Positions 33,895 through 44,769 of a stretch of DNA of 64,000 bases are shown here, piece after piece. Position 1 is the stretch's first letter. Each line of letters starts with the position of its first letter. Location: assembly GCF_019393635.1 (NCBI RefSeq), contig NC_057862.1:411722169-411786168 (forward strand), in the 5' to 3' direction. Under the pieces are notes generated by a model. It worked only from the letters and a program-made list of their open reading frames with translations. It did no database searches and was not told the DNA's origin. The stretch comes from Dromiciops gliroides. Its lineage: Eukaryota > Chordata > Mammalia > Microbiotheria > Microbiotheriidae. The position numbers and the translations under genes are program-made.

Positions 33895-34260
33895 TTACAG
33901 CTAGCTAGGGTAGTGGCTAGAACTCTGAGGCTTGAGTCAAGAAGACCTGAGTTCAAATCCAGCCTCAGATATATTAAAGCAAATAAAGCTTTGCAACCCT
34001 GCACAAGTTATTGAACCTCTATCTGCCTCAGTTTTCTCAAGTATAGAATGGAACCTACCTCACAGGGTTGTTAGGAGGAACAAATGAGATACCATTTGTA
34101 AAGTGCTTAGCACAGTTCCTGGCACATAGCTGTGTAGCAAGTGCTTGTTTTCTTCCTCCAAAGTGTACAAGCTTCTGAGTGTTATGGATTGCATTTCTTT
34201 TGCAACACACAGTTTTGGGCATACAGTCAATGTTTAATAAATGCATGTTGATTGGTCAGT
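33895..34260 (+). repeat. MIR followed by an L2-like end
   Basis: GAAGACCTGAGTTCAAATCC, CTGCCTCAGTTTTCTCAAGT and AAGTGCTTAGCACAGTTCCT are MIR. TGTTTAATAAATGCATGTTG at about 34230 is an L2-type end. Confidence 0.75.
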
Positions 34261-34282
34261 CAATAATTAGTCAACAAGCATA

Positions 34283-34331
34283 GAATCATAGTCTCACAGT
34301 TCTAGAACCGGAAAGATCTCAGAGGCTATCT

Positions 34332-34426
<95 letters not shown>

Positions 34427-34510
34427 GCTTTAAGGATGAGGAGACTGAGGTAGAGAGAGGTGAAGTGATTCACCCATTCTGAGCCTGTTCTATCAACTAG
34501 GTCACATAGT
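34283..34510 (-). repeat. L3/MIR3-type fragment split by a microsatellite
   Basis: AGAATCATAGTCTCACAGTT and CCGGAAAGATCTCAGAGGCT continue after the microsatellite as GATGAGGAGACTGAGG. Confidence 0.6.
34333..34424 (+). repeat. (TC)n(AC)n compound microsatellite
   Basis: About 30 TC units joined to about 16 AC units. Confidence 0.98.
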
Positions 34511-34529
34511 ATTGACCTGAGTTGGACTC

Positions 34530-35075
34530 ACATGTGGTAGTAGCTCACATTTATATGGCTCTTAGTACTCACAAAGTACCTTTATAACAATCCTGGAAGG
34601 TAGATATGGAGATATCATTGTTCCTTTTTCAGATAAGGAATCTAAAGCTCAGAAAAGATAATTAACAACAATAGGGAGGGGGAAGCTAGGTGGTGCAGTA
34701 AATAAAGCACAGGCCCTGGATTCAGGAGGACCTGAGTTCAAATCCAGCCCCAGACACTTGACACTAGCCATGTGACCCTGGACAAGTCACTTGACCTTCA
34801 TTGTCCCACAAAACAAAAACAAAACAACAACAATAGGGGATATTTAACTTTTTGTAAGGTTTGCAAAATACTTTGTATACATAATTTCATTTTATCCTCA
34901 TCACAATTTGCAAGGTAGATGATGCACATTTATTCCGATTTTCCAGAATAAGAGTCTGAAACTCAGAGAGGTTCAGTGATTTGCCCATGATCATAATAAC
35001 TAGTAATGGAGTCAGGATTTAAATCCAAGTCTCCCTTAATCCCAATCCCAGTGTTCTTTCTATTATACCATAGTC
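34530..35075 (-). repeat. MIR-type copies interrupted by a SINE
   Basis: GTAGCTCACATTTATATGGC, and after the SINE AAGGTTTGCAAAATACTTTG, GATTTGCCCATGATCAT and a final TTCTATTATACCAT, all MIR in reverse. Probably two copies. Confidence 0.6.
34677..34822 (+). mobile_element. tRNA-derived SINE
   Basis: Full copy, somewhat diverged (GGAAGCTAGG head), with AACAACAATAGGGGA-like flanks. Confidence 0.92.
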
Positions 35076-35389
35076 ACATGGCTAGTGAATTAAAAATAAA
35101 TTATTTGAAGTAAATGAAGGCAAATAGTCAAGAAATTTTTGGTAATAATTAGACAAAGTTCCCATCTCTGATATCCATGTCACTGCTAGCAATGCTTTAA
35201 TGCAGACATGGAAGGAATTTAGTGAAGGTGTCCTTATGCCATGGGCAGGTTTGTGTTTGTCCTGATTTTCAAAAGTGGAAAATGAAAGACAACTTTCAGT
35301 AAAGCCATCCCAGCAGTTCTGTGTATACCAAAACATTATCCTTACCTATCTCACCTTTTCAGGTGAGGGCTCCTATTCTTCCCAACGCA

Positions 35390-35795
35390 CATTGCTTGGA
35401 ACTGCTCTAATGGAATTTTCTTGTGATATTGTACACTATACTTAGCTGTGTTTATTTCTTTTCTCCTTTCTATACTATAAGCTTTTTGTTGTTGTTGTTG
35501 TTGTTTGTTTGTTTTTTTCGGTAAGGCAATTGGGGTTAAGTGACTTGCCCAGGGTCACACAGCTAGTAAGTGTCAAGGGTCTGAGGTCGGATTTGAACTC
35601 AGGTACTCCTGAATCCAGGGCCAGTGCTTTATCCACTGCGCCACCTAGCTGCCCCTATACTATAAGCTTTTTAAAGTAAGAATACTGTTTTATCTAAATT
35701 TGTGTTCTTACCACACTCTCACCCTTATGCTTGTCTCAATGCTCTGTAGAAAGTAGGTGCTTAATCAATGTTTATTGAATGCCATCCAGGGTCTG
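35390..35795 (+). repeat. L2 3' end interrupted by a SINE
   Basis: TTCTTGTGATATTGTACACT and CTATACTATAAGCTTTTT, resuming after the SINE and ending TAGGTGCTTAATCAATGTTT. Confidence 0.72.
35488..35654 (-). mobile_element. tRNA-derived SINE inside L2
   Basis: Full minus-strand copy with a (TTG)n tail. It has a perfect 18-bp duplication CTATACTATAAGCTTTTT (35470-35487, 35655-35672). Confidence 0.97.
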
Positions 35796-36119
35796 ACAAT
35801 GGCATCATCTTTTAGTTCAGTGAATGGAAGGCCTTTAAGAAGTTTCTCTGGTCCTCCTCACCATAATACATGGGACTTCCTGCCTTTGTGAGGAGACAAC
35901 AGAATTCCAAAATGTGGTTTAACTGTGAGTGGGCTAGTGAAGGAAGCTGATAAGCAATGTTAGTCAAAATCTGGAGAAAAATTGATGGGGTCTATTACCT
36001 GAACTAAACCAAAGAGCAGCACTCTCACTGACTAGAACCCCTTTTGCTAGGGGAATTGAATAAATTCTGGAGGAAGATATATTGGACAAAGATCTTTAAA
36101 GGAATTAATTATCCAGGGA

Positions 36120-36265
36120 ATTTAGCTAGGATCATAGATGTAGAGTTGGAAGGAACATCAGAGCTATTTAGTTCAACATATACCTGCTCAAGAATGCCCT
36201 CTAAAACTTCATTGACAAGTGGCTGTCTAGGTTCTGTTTGAAGACTTTAATAGAAGAGGAGCCCA
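36120..36265 (-). mobile_element. CR1/L3 LINE 3' end, split from its body
   Basis: GAGTTGGAAGGAACATCAGA and TTCATTGACAAGTGGCTGTC match the CR1/L3 3' region in reverse. The next expected sequence appears at 39205, about 2.9 kb away. Confidence 0.65.
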
Positions 36266-36269
36266 ATAT

Positions 36270-36360
36270 TTAGCCAACTAACCAATCAAATCAACAAGCA
36301 TAGCATTTATTAAATGCCTTCTATGTGCAAGGCACTGAGGATACAAAGACAAAAAAAAGA
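36270..36360 (-). mobile_element. L2 3' end
   Basis: AGCATTTATTAAATGCCTTC and TGTGCAAGGCACTGAGGATA, an antisense L2 terminus. Probably continues at 37776 after an L1 insertion. Confidence 0.68.
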
Positions 36361-36649
36361 ATGGGGAAAATAACATGTACATGTAAAACGTATGTTATTT
36401 TATATGCATATGTAAAATAAGTAAGTATACATGAGTCTGTATGAGAGAAAGCATGTGTGCATATGTGTGTGTAATGGGAAATAACCAAAGAGGGCCCAGT
36501 TTTTAAAACATAACCAGATTTACCCTCCCTGGTGGGTACATGTGCAAAATTTGCGACCTGATTTCAATCCAACATATAAAGGCTTGGTGAGCCTATTTTT
36601 CAGCCCTGAGTGACTAAATAAGGGTCTGGTACTGTGGCAACAACACCTT
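36361..36649. other. Unassigned spacer
   Basis: TG/TA-rich sequence (ATGTGTGCATATGTGTGTGT) then unique DNA. No family assigned. Confidence 0.4.
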
Positions 36650-37775
36650 TCCTAAAAAAAAGAAAAAAAAACATAAAAAGGCATTAATAAACTAAGTAAA
36701 ACTTCAAAACTAGGAAAGGGGGTGATAAATGCCAAAGGGAGGGACTTAAGGGGGAAGGGAAAAGAGCCAGTGAGAGTACAGTTGCCTTAAAGTAAATTAA
36801 GGAAAAATAGCTTAAGAGAGAAAGTACTGTCTTTACAGAGGAAGAGGGGAAAATTCCATTAAAAAACAGTATTAGAGAGCAATGGAAGAAAATATAAACC
36901 TAAGTCTCATAGCATTAAATATGAATGGATTAAACAATCCAATAAAACAAAAGAAAGTGACATATGGGAATAAGAAAACAAAACCTCACAATCTGTTGCT
37001 TACAAGAAACATATTTAAAAAAAACAACAAATATATACACAGAATAAAAATGAAGGGCTAAAACACAATTTATTATACATCAGGCAAATTTTTTAAAAAG
37101 CAGGGATTGCAATCATGCTATCAGATAAGGCAAAAATGTACATTCACAATATAAAAAGAGATAAACCAGTAAAATGCATTATGCTGAAAGGAACCATGAA
37201 CAAGAAATTGACATTGATATTAAACTTATATGATCCAAATGTCTTAGCACACAAATTTATACAGGAAAAATTAACTGACTTACAAAAAGACATAACAGAA
37301 ATATGATAATAATAGCAATAGATTTTAATATCTCTCTCTTAGTTTTGGAAAAATCCAAGAGAAAGATAAATACAATGGAAAATATAAAATTGAACACAAT
37401 CCTGGTACAACCTGAACTGAAAGGCTCATATCCTCTAAAAGGGACTGCTAAAGAATATATATATTTCTCAGCAACACATGGAACTTTTACAGAGATATTG
37501 CAAGTAAATATAAAAAATAGTAAAAATTATTTACAGAACACAGAAGAATAAAAATATTGATGAGTTCAGAGAGCATAAAAGACACAAACCTAAATGGATA
37601 CTTAAAAATAAAATACTAAATATCAAGTGGGTCCAAGAATAAATTGTAGGAAAAGTAATTATTTAAAGAAAAGTATAATAAAGAAATAATATGCCAAAAT
37701 TTCTGGATGTAGCTAATATAGTTCTCAAGGTAAAAACTATGTCCCTAAAAACATATTAATGAGGAAGAGGATTAA
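36650..37775 (+). mobile_element. L1 ORF2 endonuclease-region remnant
   Basis: Sense L1. Decoded pieces include LYDPNVLAHKFIQEKLTDLQ and DFNISLLVLEKSKRKIN, then AKEYIYFSATHGTFTEI, which line up in order with the L1 apurinic-like endonuclease (the xxGDFN and YTFFSxxHGTFSRID regions). Expected GDFN reads AIDFN here. Stops divide the frames, so it is inactive. Confidence 0.8.
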
Positions 37776-38694
37776 TGAGCTGAGATATCCAATTTGAAAT
37801 GTCTAATAAGTAGTTGGTGAAGTAGTCTAGTACAAAAACTATGACTAGAGATATAAATCTTGCAGTCATCTGCCATCAGAGATAAGAGATACAGAGAGAA
37901 GAGTTCAGGACAGAATCTAGGGCTACATCCATAGTCAAAGTGTGTGATATTGATGATAAAGGCAGCAAAGGAGAGTATGACAGAGAGACCAAAAGGTAGG
38001 AGGTTAACTAGGAAAGAGTAGTGTCATGAAAATGTAGAGTGTAGAGTTTATTGTTTCTTCAAGGAAACGTACTGTTTCTTTTCCTGGTCTTGCCCTCAAA
38101 GACCTTCGCTTCATGGGCGGAACTCTTCTACAGTAAGTCTCCAACAGGTGGCGTCATTCTAATCGTTACAGTATCCATGAAGAGATGGTCAGCAGTATCA
38201 CATGCAGCAGGGAGATCGAGAAAATTGAAGACTGAGAAAAGAGCTTCAAAATTTACAATTAAGATATTGTGGGTAACTTTGGAAAAATAAATTTCAGTTA
38301 AGTGATGAAAGCCAGAGCACAAAGGGTTAAGGAGTAAGAGAAGAAGAAGTGGAGGCAATGAGTACAAATGACTTTTTCTTTTTTGAAGATTAGTTGATAA
38401 AGGGAGTAGAGATATAAGATAATAGCTTGAGCAAATGGTAGGGTCTGGTGAAAGATTTTTTAAATGGTGATATTTGTCAGTAGAGAAGGAATTGATTGAT
38501 AAAGAAAGATTAAAGATTAAAAGAAGGATAGAAAGGGCAATCTGCTGAAGAAAATGGGAGGTTGTGGGATCAAGAGAACACTTTTAAGCTTTTGCAAGAA
38601 GGGCCACTTCATTATCAGACACTGTAGTAAAAAAGGAAAATAGTAGGGGGTGTTGTCAAGACATTTTGAGCCAAGAGAATGGGGAGTTCATGGC
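37776..38694 (-). mobile_element. L2 ORF remnant
   Basis: Antisense L2: CAATTTGAAATGTCTAATAA, GTCAGCAGTATCACATGCAG, GAGATCGAGAAAATTGAAGA and GAAGACTGAGAAAAGAGC match the reverse-transcriptase part seen at 4890. Confidence 0.78.
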
Positions 38695-38710
38695 AAAACA
38701 TCTCACTTTT

Positions 38711-39188
38711 GAGATTAGCAGAACCAGGAGAACATTGTACATGGTATCATCAACATTATATGTTGATCAACTGTGATAGACTTGATTCTTCTCAGCAATA
38801 CAATGGTCCAACATAGTTTCAAAGGACTCATGATGAAAATGCTCTTCAAATCCAGAAAAAACAAAACAAAACTGTGGAATACAAATGCAGATTGAACCAT
38901 ACTATTTCTTCTGGTTTTGGTGCTGTTGTTTTTCTTTTTTTTGAGGTTTTTCCTTTTTTTCTCTGATTCTTCTCTCATAACATGACTAATGCAGAAATAT
39001 GTTTAATGTTATTGTACATAATATAACCTATATCGTATTACCTGCTGTCTTGGGGAGGGGGGGAGGGAGGAGAGGGAGAGAGAAAAATTGGAAACTAAAA
39101 ATCTTATAAAAACAAATGTTGAAAACTATCTCTACATGTAACTGGAAAACAATAAAATACTTTTATAATTAAAAACAAACAAACAAAC
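38711..39188 (+). mobile_element. 5'-truncated L1 (3' UTR only)
   Basis: Sense L1 3' UTR ending GAAAACAATAAAATACTTTT plus an A-rich (AAAC)n tail. A perfect 16-bp duplication, AAAACATCTCACTTTT, at 38695-38710 and 39189-39204 marks the insertion. Confidence 0.93.
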
Positions 39189-39561
39189 AAAACATCTCAC
39201 TTTTCTCAATGAAGTTAAGAGATAAGCCATTCCACTTTTGGACAGCTCTAATTGCCAGAAAGTTTTTTCCATATATCAAGCTTATATCTGTCTCTCTACA
39301 ACATCCTTTCATTTTTCCTAGTTTTACCTACTGGGGCCAAGCAGAAAAAATTAAATTCCTCTCATACATGACAGCCCTTAAAAGATTTGAAAACTGATAG
39401 ACTAAGTTGTACACTCTCTGGTCTTTCAATCTATCTTCATATGGCATGGTCTCCAGTCCTCTCACCATCCTGTTTATTGTCTCTGGGCACACTTCAGCTT
39501 GTTTATGTCCTACCTAAACTATGGTACCTGGAACTAAACAAAGTAATCCAGATGTAGTCTT

Positions 39562-39729
39562 TTTTTTTTTTTTGGCGGGGCAGTGGGGGTTAAGTGACTT
39601 GCCCAGGGTCACACAGCTAGTAAGTGTCAAGTGTCTGAGGCCAGATTTGAGCTCAGGAACTCCTGAATCCAGGGCCGGTGCTGAATCCAGGGCCGTTGCT
39701 TTATCCACTGCGCCACCTAGCTGCCCCCT
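39562..39729 (-). mobile_element. tRNA-derived SINE with internal duplication
   Basis: Full minus-strand copy, flanked by CAGATGTAGTCTT. It carries an 18-bp direct duplication (39665-39682 and 39683-39700, one mismatch). Confidence 0.95.
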
Positions 39730-39974
39730 CAGATGTAGTCTTAACTGACCAAAGTACTGAGGAACTATCTACAGGCATATATAAGAGATCTTGTGGGTTT
39801 GATTCCAGACTACCACAATAAAGTGAATATCACAATAAAGCAAGTCACATAAAATTTTTTGTTTCCTAGTACATATAAAAGTTATGTTTACACTATATAT
39901 GCAGTCTATTAAGTGTGCAATAGTATTATGTCTGAAAAACAATATACATACCTTAATTTAAAAATAATTTTATT

Positions 39975-40128
39975 GGAGGCAGTGACGTGGTGCAGTGGAT
40001 AAAGCACTGGCCCTGAATTCAGGAGGACCTGAGTTAAAATCTGACTTCAGACACTTGACACTTACTATCTGTGTGACCCTGGGCAAGTCACTTAACCCTC
40101 ATTGCCCTGTCCACAAAAAAAAATTCTT
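39975..40128 (+). mobile_element. tRNA-derived SINE (first of a dimer)
   Basis: Full copy, ends in a short A run and AATTCTTTTT, directly followed by a second SINE. No target duplication lies between them. Confidence 0.92.
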
Positions 40129-40130
40129 TT

Positions 40131-40285
40131 TGGGGCAGCTAGGTGGCACAGTGGATAAAGCACTGGCCCTGAATTCAGGAGGACCTGAGTTCAAATCCAG
40201 CCTCAGACACTTGACACTTACTGTGTGACCCTGGGCAAGCCACTTAACCCACATTGCCCACCAAATAAATAAATAAATAAAAACA
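40131..40285 (+). mobile_element. tRNA-derived SINE (second of a dimer)
   Basis: Full copy lacking a short core segment (CTTACTGTGTGACC), with an (AAAT)n tail. The pair is flanked by TAAAAATAATTTTATTG and TAAAAATAACTTTATTG. Confidence 0.93.
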
Positions 40286-40659
40286 TTAAAAATAACTTTA
40301 TTGCTAAAAAATGCTAACCATAAAAAAAATGCTAAAGTGAAGTGCAATAAAACAAGTTCTGCCTGTACTGTTTTAGCCTGGTTGCCATATCACCTTGATA
40401 GCTAGCTCATCTTAAACTTTCAATCTAAGATCTCTCCCCCTCCCCTAACCATAGTTTAGATGTCCCTATTCTTATAACAACCAGTTAGTGAATTGTGTTG
40501 AGCTTTACATTTTCCTGGTTAAGTTTCATTTAATTAGATTTAGCCAATCATTTTAATCTCTTGAGATCTTTTGAGAACCTTGCTAGCTAGCTAGCCCTTC
40601 CAATTTTGCTTCATCTGCAAGTTTAAGCAACCTGCCTTCTTTAGCATTGTTCAAATCAT

Positions 40660-40775
40660 TAATAGACACATATATAATAAATATATATGTGCATATGTAT
40701 GTATATACATACATATATATTTTATATATGCATTATGTATACATGTGTATGTGTGTATGTATATTAAATCTCCCA
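40660..40775. repeat. TA/TG-rich microsatellite
   Basis: Mixed TATG, TACA and TGTA units. The 91-codon frame across it is a shadow. Confidence 0.85.
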
Positions 40776-41637
40776 GTCAAGATACAAGGCACAATCCCCT
40801 TCCCCCATTTCCCATTCCCCCCCACCCGGCCCCCTACCTCCAAGCTGACATTGAGCCATAAGGCTTGGAAAGGTTTTTATGCAAAACAGCAATGTAGATG
40901 TTATATAAGGTTTATTTTTTAGTGGATTAAATAGGAGAAAGGAGGCGGGGGTTGGGGGAGATGCATTCCTGAATGCAGGTAAAAAGAATTTAAATTTCCG
41001 TATCTTTGTATCACTTTGTTGGGAGTGGGGGCTGCAAATGAATTTGGTTAATTCCTCTTACCGCTTATAAAAGATCTTTTTGTTTGCTTTGGTCATTCAG
41101 CCAACTCTGAATATGCCTTACTATCTAGCCTACAGTCTATTCATTTTGTCAACAAGTATAAGAGACAGTTAAATGCTTTGCTAAAATCTAAGTATATTAT
41201 GGCTACAACATTCCTTTTATCTACCATTCTAGTTACCTTGTCAGAAAGAGAATTAAGGTTAGTCTTGCATGACCTGTTCTTAATGAAGCTATGATAGCTT
41301 TTAATAATCACTTCTTCTCTTTCTCAGTGCTCACAAACAATTTCTTTAATAATGTGTTCTAGAGTTTGCTGGGAATAGAAGTCAAGTTTATTGACTTACG
41401 GTTTGCACTCTGCCACCTCTTCTCTTTATTGAAAATTGGTACATTTCACCTGATTGGTAAGATCACAGAATAGCTGTTTTCTTCAAACTTCTCCAAGCCA
41501 AAAACATCAGAAAAAAAGAAATGATGTGCCAGGTATGGAACAAGTAAAGCTGATTAGAGGAGAGAAATACCACACGGAGTTAAAAAAAAAATCAAAAATA
41601 ACCCATGTAATTACATCACAATACTGATAAATTAAAT

Positions 41638-41856
41638 CGAGAGTCCTTAACCTTTCCTATGTCATGGACTCTTGGCAGCTGGTGAAGCCCATGGACCCCT
41701 TCTCAGAAGAATACTTTTAAATGCACAAAAGAAAATACAAAGGATCACAAAGGAAACAAATTACATTGAAATAACCACAAAAGAAAGAAATTATATTGAA
41801 ATAACATTCTCAAATTTTTTTTTTAAAGTTCAAGGACCTGAGGTTAAGAAACCCTG
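41638..41856. mobile_element. hAT-Charlie-like non-autonomous transposon
   Basis: 219 bp. Left CGAGAGTCCTTAACCTTTCC and right GGACCTGAGGTTAAGAAACC then CTG are inverse. A perfect 8-bp duplication AATTAAAT lies at 41630-41637 and 41857-41864. Interior CATGGACCCCTTCTCAGAAG is typical of this family. Confidence 0.88.
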
Positions 41857-41864
41857 AATTAAAT

Positions 41865-42350
41865 ACTTTGAGTACCCACTCAGCATCCCAACTCCAAAAA
41901 CAAAACAAAAAACAAACAACCCCCCCTCCCCCAAACCACTCCATGGTGGTACAGTGAGTACAAGGGAACTTGCAGTCTTATATTTCAATGATGGGTGATA
42001 GCAGTCTCTGCATAGTCTCCCAACCACCGCATCTCAGCCTTTACCCTATGTATGGAAGGCAGCAGACACTTATTCTACTGAGCTACACAAAGGAAAGGGG
42101 ATGGGGAGTGGGAGGTGTGAGAAGATGCAGGTAGAACAGAGTGAGTGCAGAGCTATCTAGAGGGGAAAAGAAAGATCTTTCATACGTGATGGAAAGGAGA
42201 TTGAAAACTCAGGGGGGGGCCAGTCTTCTCCCCTTGGAGTTTGTCTCCTAACCCTAGAGATTGTTGAGATCAAGAAAGTCAGTTGTTAAAATTTCAGTGT
42301 GAGCATTTACACCTTGGACTAATTCTTAAACATTTACCACCATACCCCTG
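41865..42350. other. Unassigned sequence
   Basis: Includes a C-rich, A-rich low-complexity stretch at 41890-41930. No gene or family recognised. Confidence 0.5.
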
Positions 42351-42600
42351 TCTGGGTCCTAGTTATGACTGTGTTACTAATCGTCTGGGTGGTCTCACAC
42401 TCTACCTGGACTTCAGTTTCCTCATTTGTAAAATGTGACATTTGGACTAGATGACTTCTCAAGTCCCTTTCAACTCTGACATTTAATATTCTATTCCCCA
42501 CAAAACTTCCTAACTTGTAAAATAGGGAAGTTGGATTAGTTGACCACAGAATTCCCTCTGGGCCTTGGATCTATAATCCAACATTCTCCAACGTTCTTCT
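42350..42600 (+). repeat. MIR
   Basis: GGACTTCAGTTTCCTCATTT, GTAAAATGTGACATTTGGAC and CCTTTCAACTCTGACATTTA in MIR order. Confidence 0.75.
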
Positions 42601-42689
42601 ACCCTACCTCAATATTAAGAATACCCTGAAATAATTTGATCCTATTTTAATTTCCTACTTTTTTATTGTCACAACCCTCAAAAATTCTA

Positions 42690-43400
42690 TCCAGCTCATC
42701 TATCAATCAATCATTCAATCATCAAATATTGAAGCAACTACTATGTATCAGGTACTGCCTTAGATACTGAGAATATAGGTACAAAGAATGAAACAATCCC
42801 TTTTTTTCAAGGAACTCTTATTCCAGAGGAGAAAGAACACAAATAAATGTTAGCATAAATAGAAATTTAACTAATGCAAACAGATACAAAGTAGTGGAAT
42901 ATAAGATATTATGGGAGGGAGGACACTAGCACTTGGTGGATCAGAAAAGGCTTCATGTCAGAAAAGATGCTTGAGGGGCAGCTAGTTGTCGAAGTGGATA
43001 AAGCACTGGCCCTGGATTCAAGAGGCCCTGAGTTCAAATTTGACCTCAGACACTTGACACATACTAGCTGTGTGACCCTGGGAAAGTCACTTAACCCTCA
43101 TTGAACCACACCCCCCCAAAAAAAAGATGCTTCAGCTTCATCTTAAAGAAGAGACACTGTGAGCTAGAGGTAAGGAAGAAGTGAGTACGTTCCAGGCACA
43201 CGGAATAGCAGTGGAAAGTCATAGAGATGAGAGACAGAGTATGGAGTATGAGGGACCAAGGGAAAGCCAGTTTGATTGGTTCAGTGTCCAATGAGACTGG
43301 AAATATAATTTGGTTCAGATTGTGAAGAGCTCTAAAAGCTAAACAGATGAATTAGTACTTTATCCTAGTGACAACAAGAAGCCACTTTTCCACCGTATGC
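42690..43400 (-). mobile_element. L2 3' region interrupted by a SINE
   Basis: Starts at the L2 terminus (TATGTATCAGGTACTGCCTT), continues past the SINE with GAAGAGACACTGTGAGCTAG, GTTCAGATTGTGAAGAGCTC and TTATCCTAGTGACAACAAGA, the antisense L2 coding end. Confidence 0.82.
42974..43120 (+). mobile_element. tRNA-derived SINE inside L2
   Basis: Full copy with altered A box (TTGTCGAAGTGG) and AAAAGATGCTT flanks. Confidence 0.94.
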
Positions 43401-43829
43401 CATCCATGTGTTAACTCAGCAAAATGAGATGTTAGGACTCCCTTCATTGTAGAGGTGGCAGACTATGAGTGTAGAATATTGCATATGTTGTCCTGTGTCT
43501 GTTGTTTGGTTTTTTGTCATGTTTTTCTTTTTTAGTGTTTGTTTCAAGGGAAAGCTAATTGGGTAAGGGAAGGGGAGAGATATAATGAAGGTGATGTCAA
43601 AACAAATGGCATCAGTATAAAAAGAATTAATATCAGGGTCTTGGAATTTATAGAGTGCCACTCAGAGATGGGAACTTAAAATTCTTTATTTGGATCTGTC
43701 AATACAGTTTTCCTTTCCTTTCCTCCCCTATTTCCCTTTAATCCATTTACAAATAAGTCTTGTGGTCCACCCTAAAAATACAGGTCTCCCTATAATTATT
43801 TTAAAAGTTTCTAAGTCACAGCCATCTTT
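43401..43829. other. Unassigned sequence
   Basis: No family or gene recognised. Confidence 0.45.
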
Positions 43830-43965
43830 CTAGGCAGAACTCAATGTTGACCTCTTTCCTGAAGATCTCTTTAGCTACTCCACCCCCATAGAGATTTCTA
43901 GCTTCCCTGAACTCCTGTTGTGTTCATATTCAGGACCATTAAGTTTAGCTCCTATTTACACACAT
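43830..43965 (+). repeat. L2 fragment
   Basis: TTTCCTGAAGATCTCTTTAG and CCCTGAACTCCTGTTGTG, an L2 3' type sequence. Confidence 0.5.
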
Positions 43966-43999
43966 CAATTAAAGAACAATTAAGTCTCTCCTGTAAGAG

Positions 44000-44260
44000 G
44001 ATGCCATGGTTCATAATAATAATAGCACCTTCATTTACAATTCATAAAGCACTTTATATATCCTTAATTTGTTCTTAAAACTCTTATAAGTGAATAACGA
44101 AGAGGGTTATTTTACCTGACATTAAAAGGGAAAAAAAATTCAGAAAAGTTAAATGACTTGCCCACAATTAGTAGCCAATAAATAGTATGTCCTAGACTAC
44201 AACCTAGGTGTTCTGACATTAGTCCTGTGCCCTTTCTACTACTCTAAACTACCTTTTACC
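44000..44260 (-). repeat. MIR-type repeat
   Basis: ATAAAGCACTTTATATATCC, AAATGACTTGCCCACAATTA and CCCTTTCTACTACTC, MIR read in reverse. Confidence 0.6.
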
Positions 44261-44269
44261 TTTCTGCTG

Positions 44270-44769
44270 TTCCTTTCTCGATTCCCTTTCCCATTATAAC
44301 TATTCATTTATTGGTTCATTAGGTGGTTGATAAAGGCTTCTACCCAGCCTCCTTGAGTAAGAGTCTTCCCTGTATTCCTTGACACCTATTGGCAAAGACA
44401 TCTTTCTGCTTCCCAAATTTGTGATTCAGATGAAGGGCTTAGGTGTTTAGGTGGAGAAGACTATTTTTGCTTAGCTGTGTATCTCTATTAGCCTAGTGGG
44501 TTGTTTCCAAGAGGCAAGCGTACAGCTGTTCTCCATCTCTCCTAACACTGTAAAAGTTGTGAAGCCCTAAGACAATTTGCAGCAGAAAGCATGGACTCCT
44601 CTTCAATGGAATTTTGAGCTTGAGCTAGAAAGCCATCTATTTTGGATAGCCTAGTTAAAGCACTATATGATGGTGGGGGAGAAAGAAAATGATCCCTGGA
44701 GATCCTCTCCAATCCTTGGAGTTTATGAAATGCCATTTCCTGGCTCTTGTGAAATTGTAAATGGTTAAG
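44270..44769. other. Unassigned sequence
   Basis: Nothing recognised. The 76-codon minus frame at 44542-44772 lacks domains. Confidence 0.45.

Larger units (their letters stand above)
39772..40365. mobile_element. Tigger1-like (pogo) non-autonomous DNA transposon
   Basis: Left end CAGGCATATATAAGAGATCT with AATAAAGTGAATATCACAAT. Right end GTGCAATAAAACAAGTTCTG then CCTG, the inverse of the left. Exact TA on both sides (39770-39771, 40366-40367). Interior TATGTTTACACTATATATGC matches Tigger1. No transposase remains. Two SINEs interrupt it. Confidence 0.88.
39205..41465 (-). mobile_element. CR1/L3 LINE body, interrupted
   Basis: Antisense CR1/L3: CCATTCCACTTTTGGACAGC, TACTGGGGCCAAGCAGAAAA, CCTTCAATTTTGCTTCATCT-like sequence near 40600, AAATGCTTTGCTAAAATCTA and CATGACCTGTTCTTAATGAA occur in the order of the family. 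Interrupted by a SINE, a Tigger element and a microsatellite. Confidence 0.78.
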
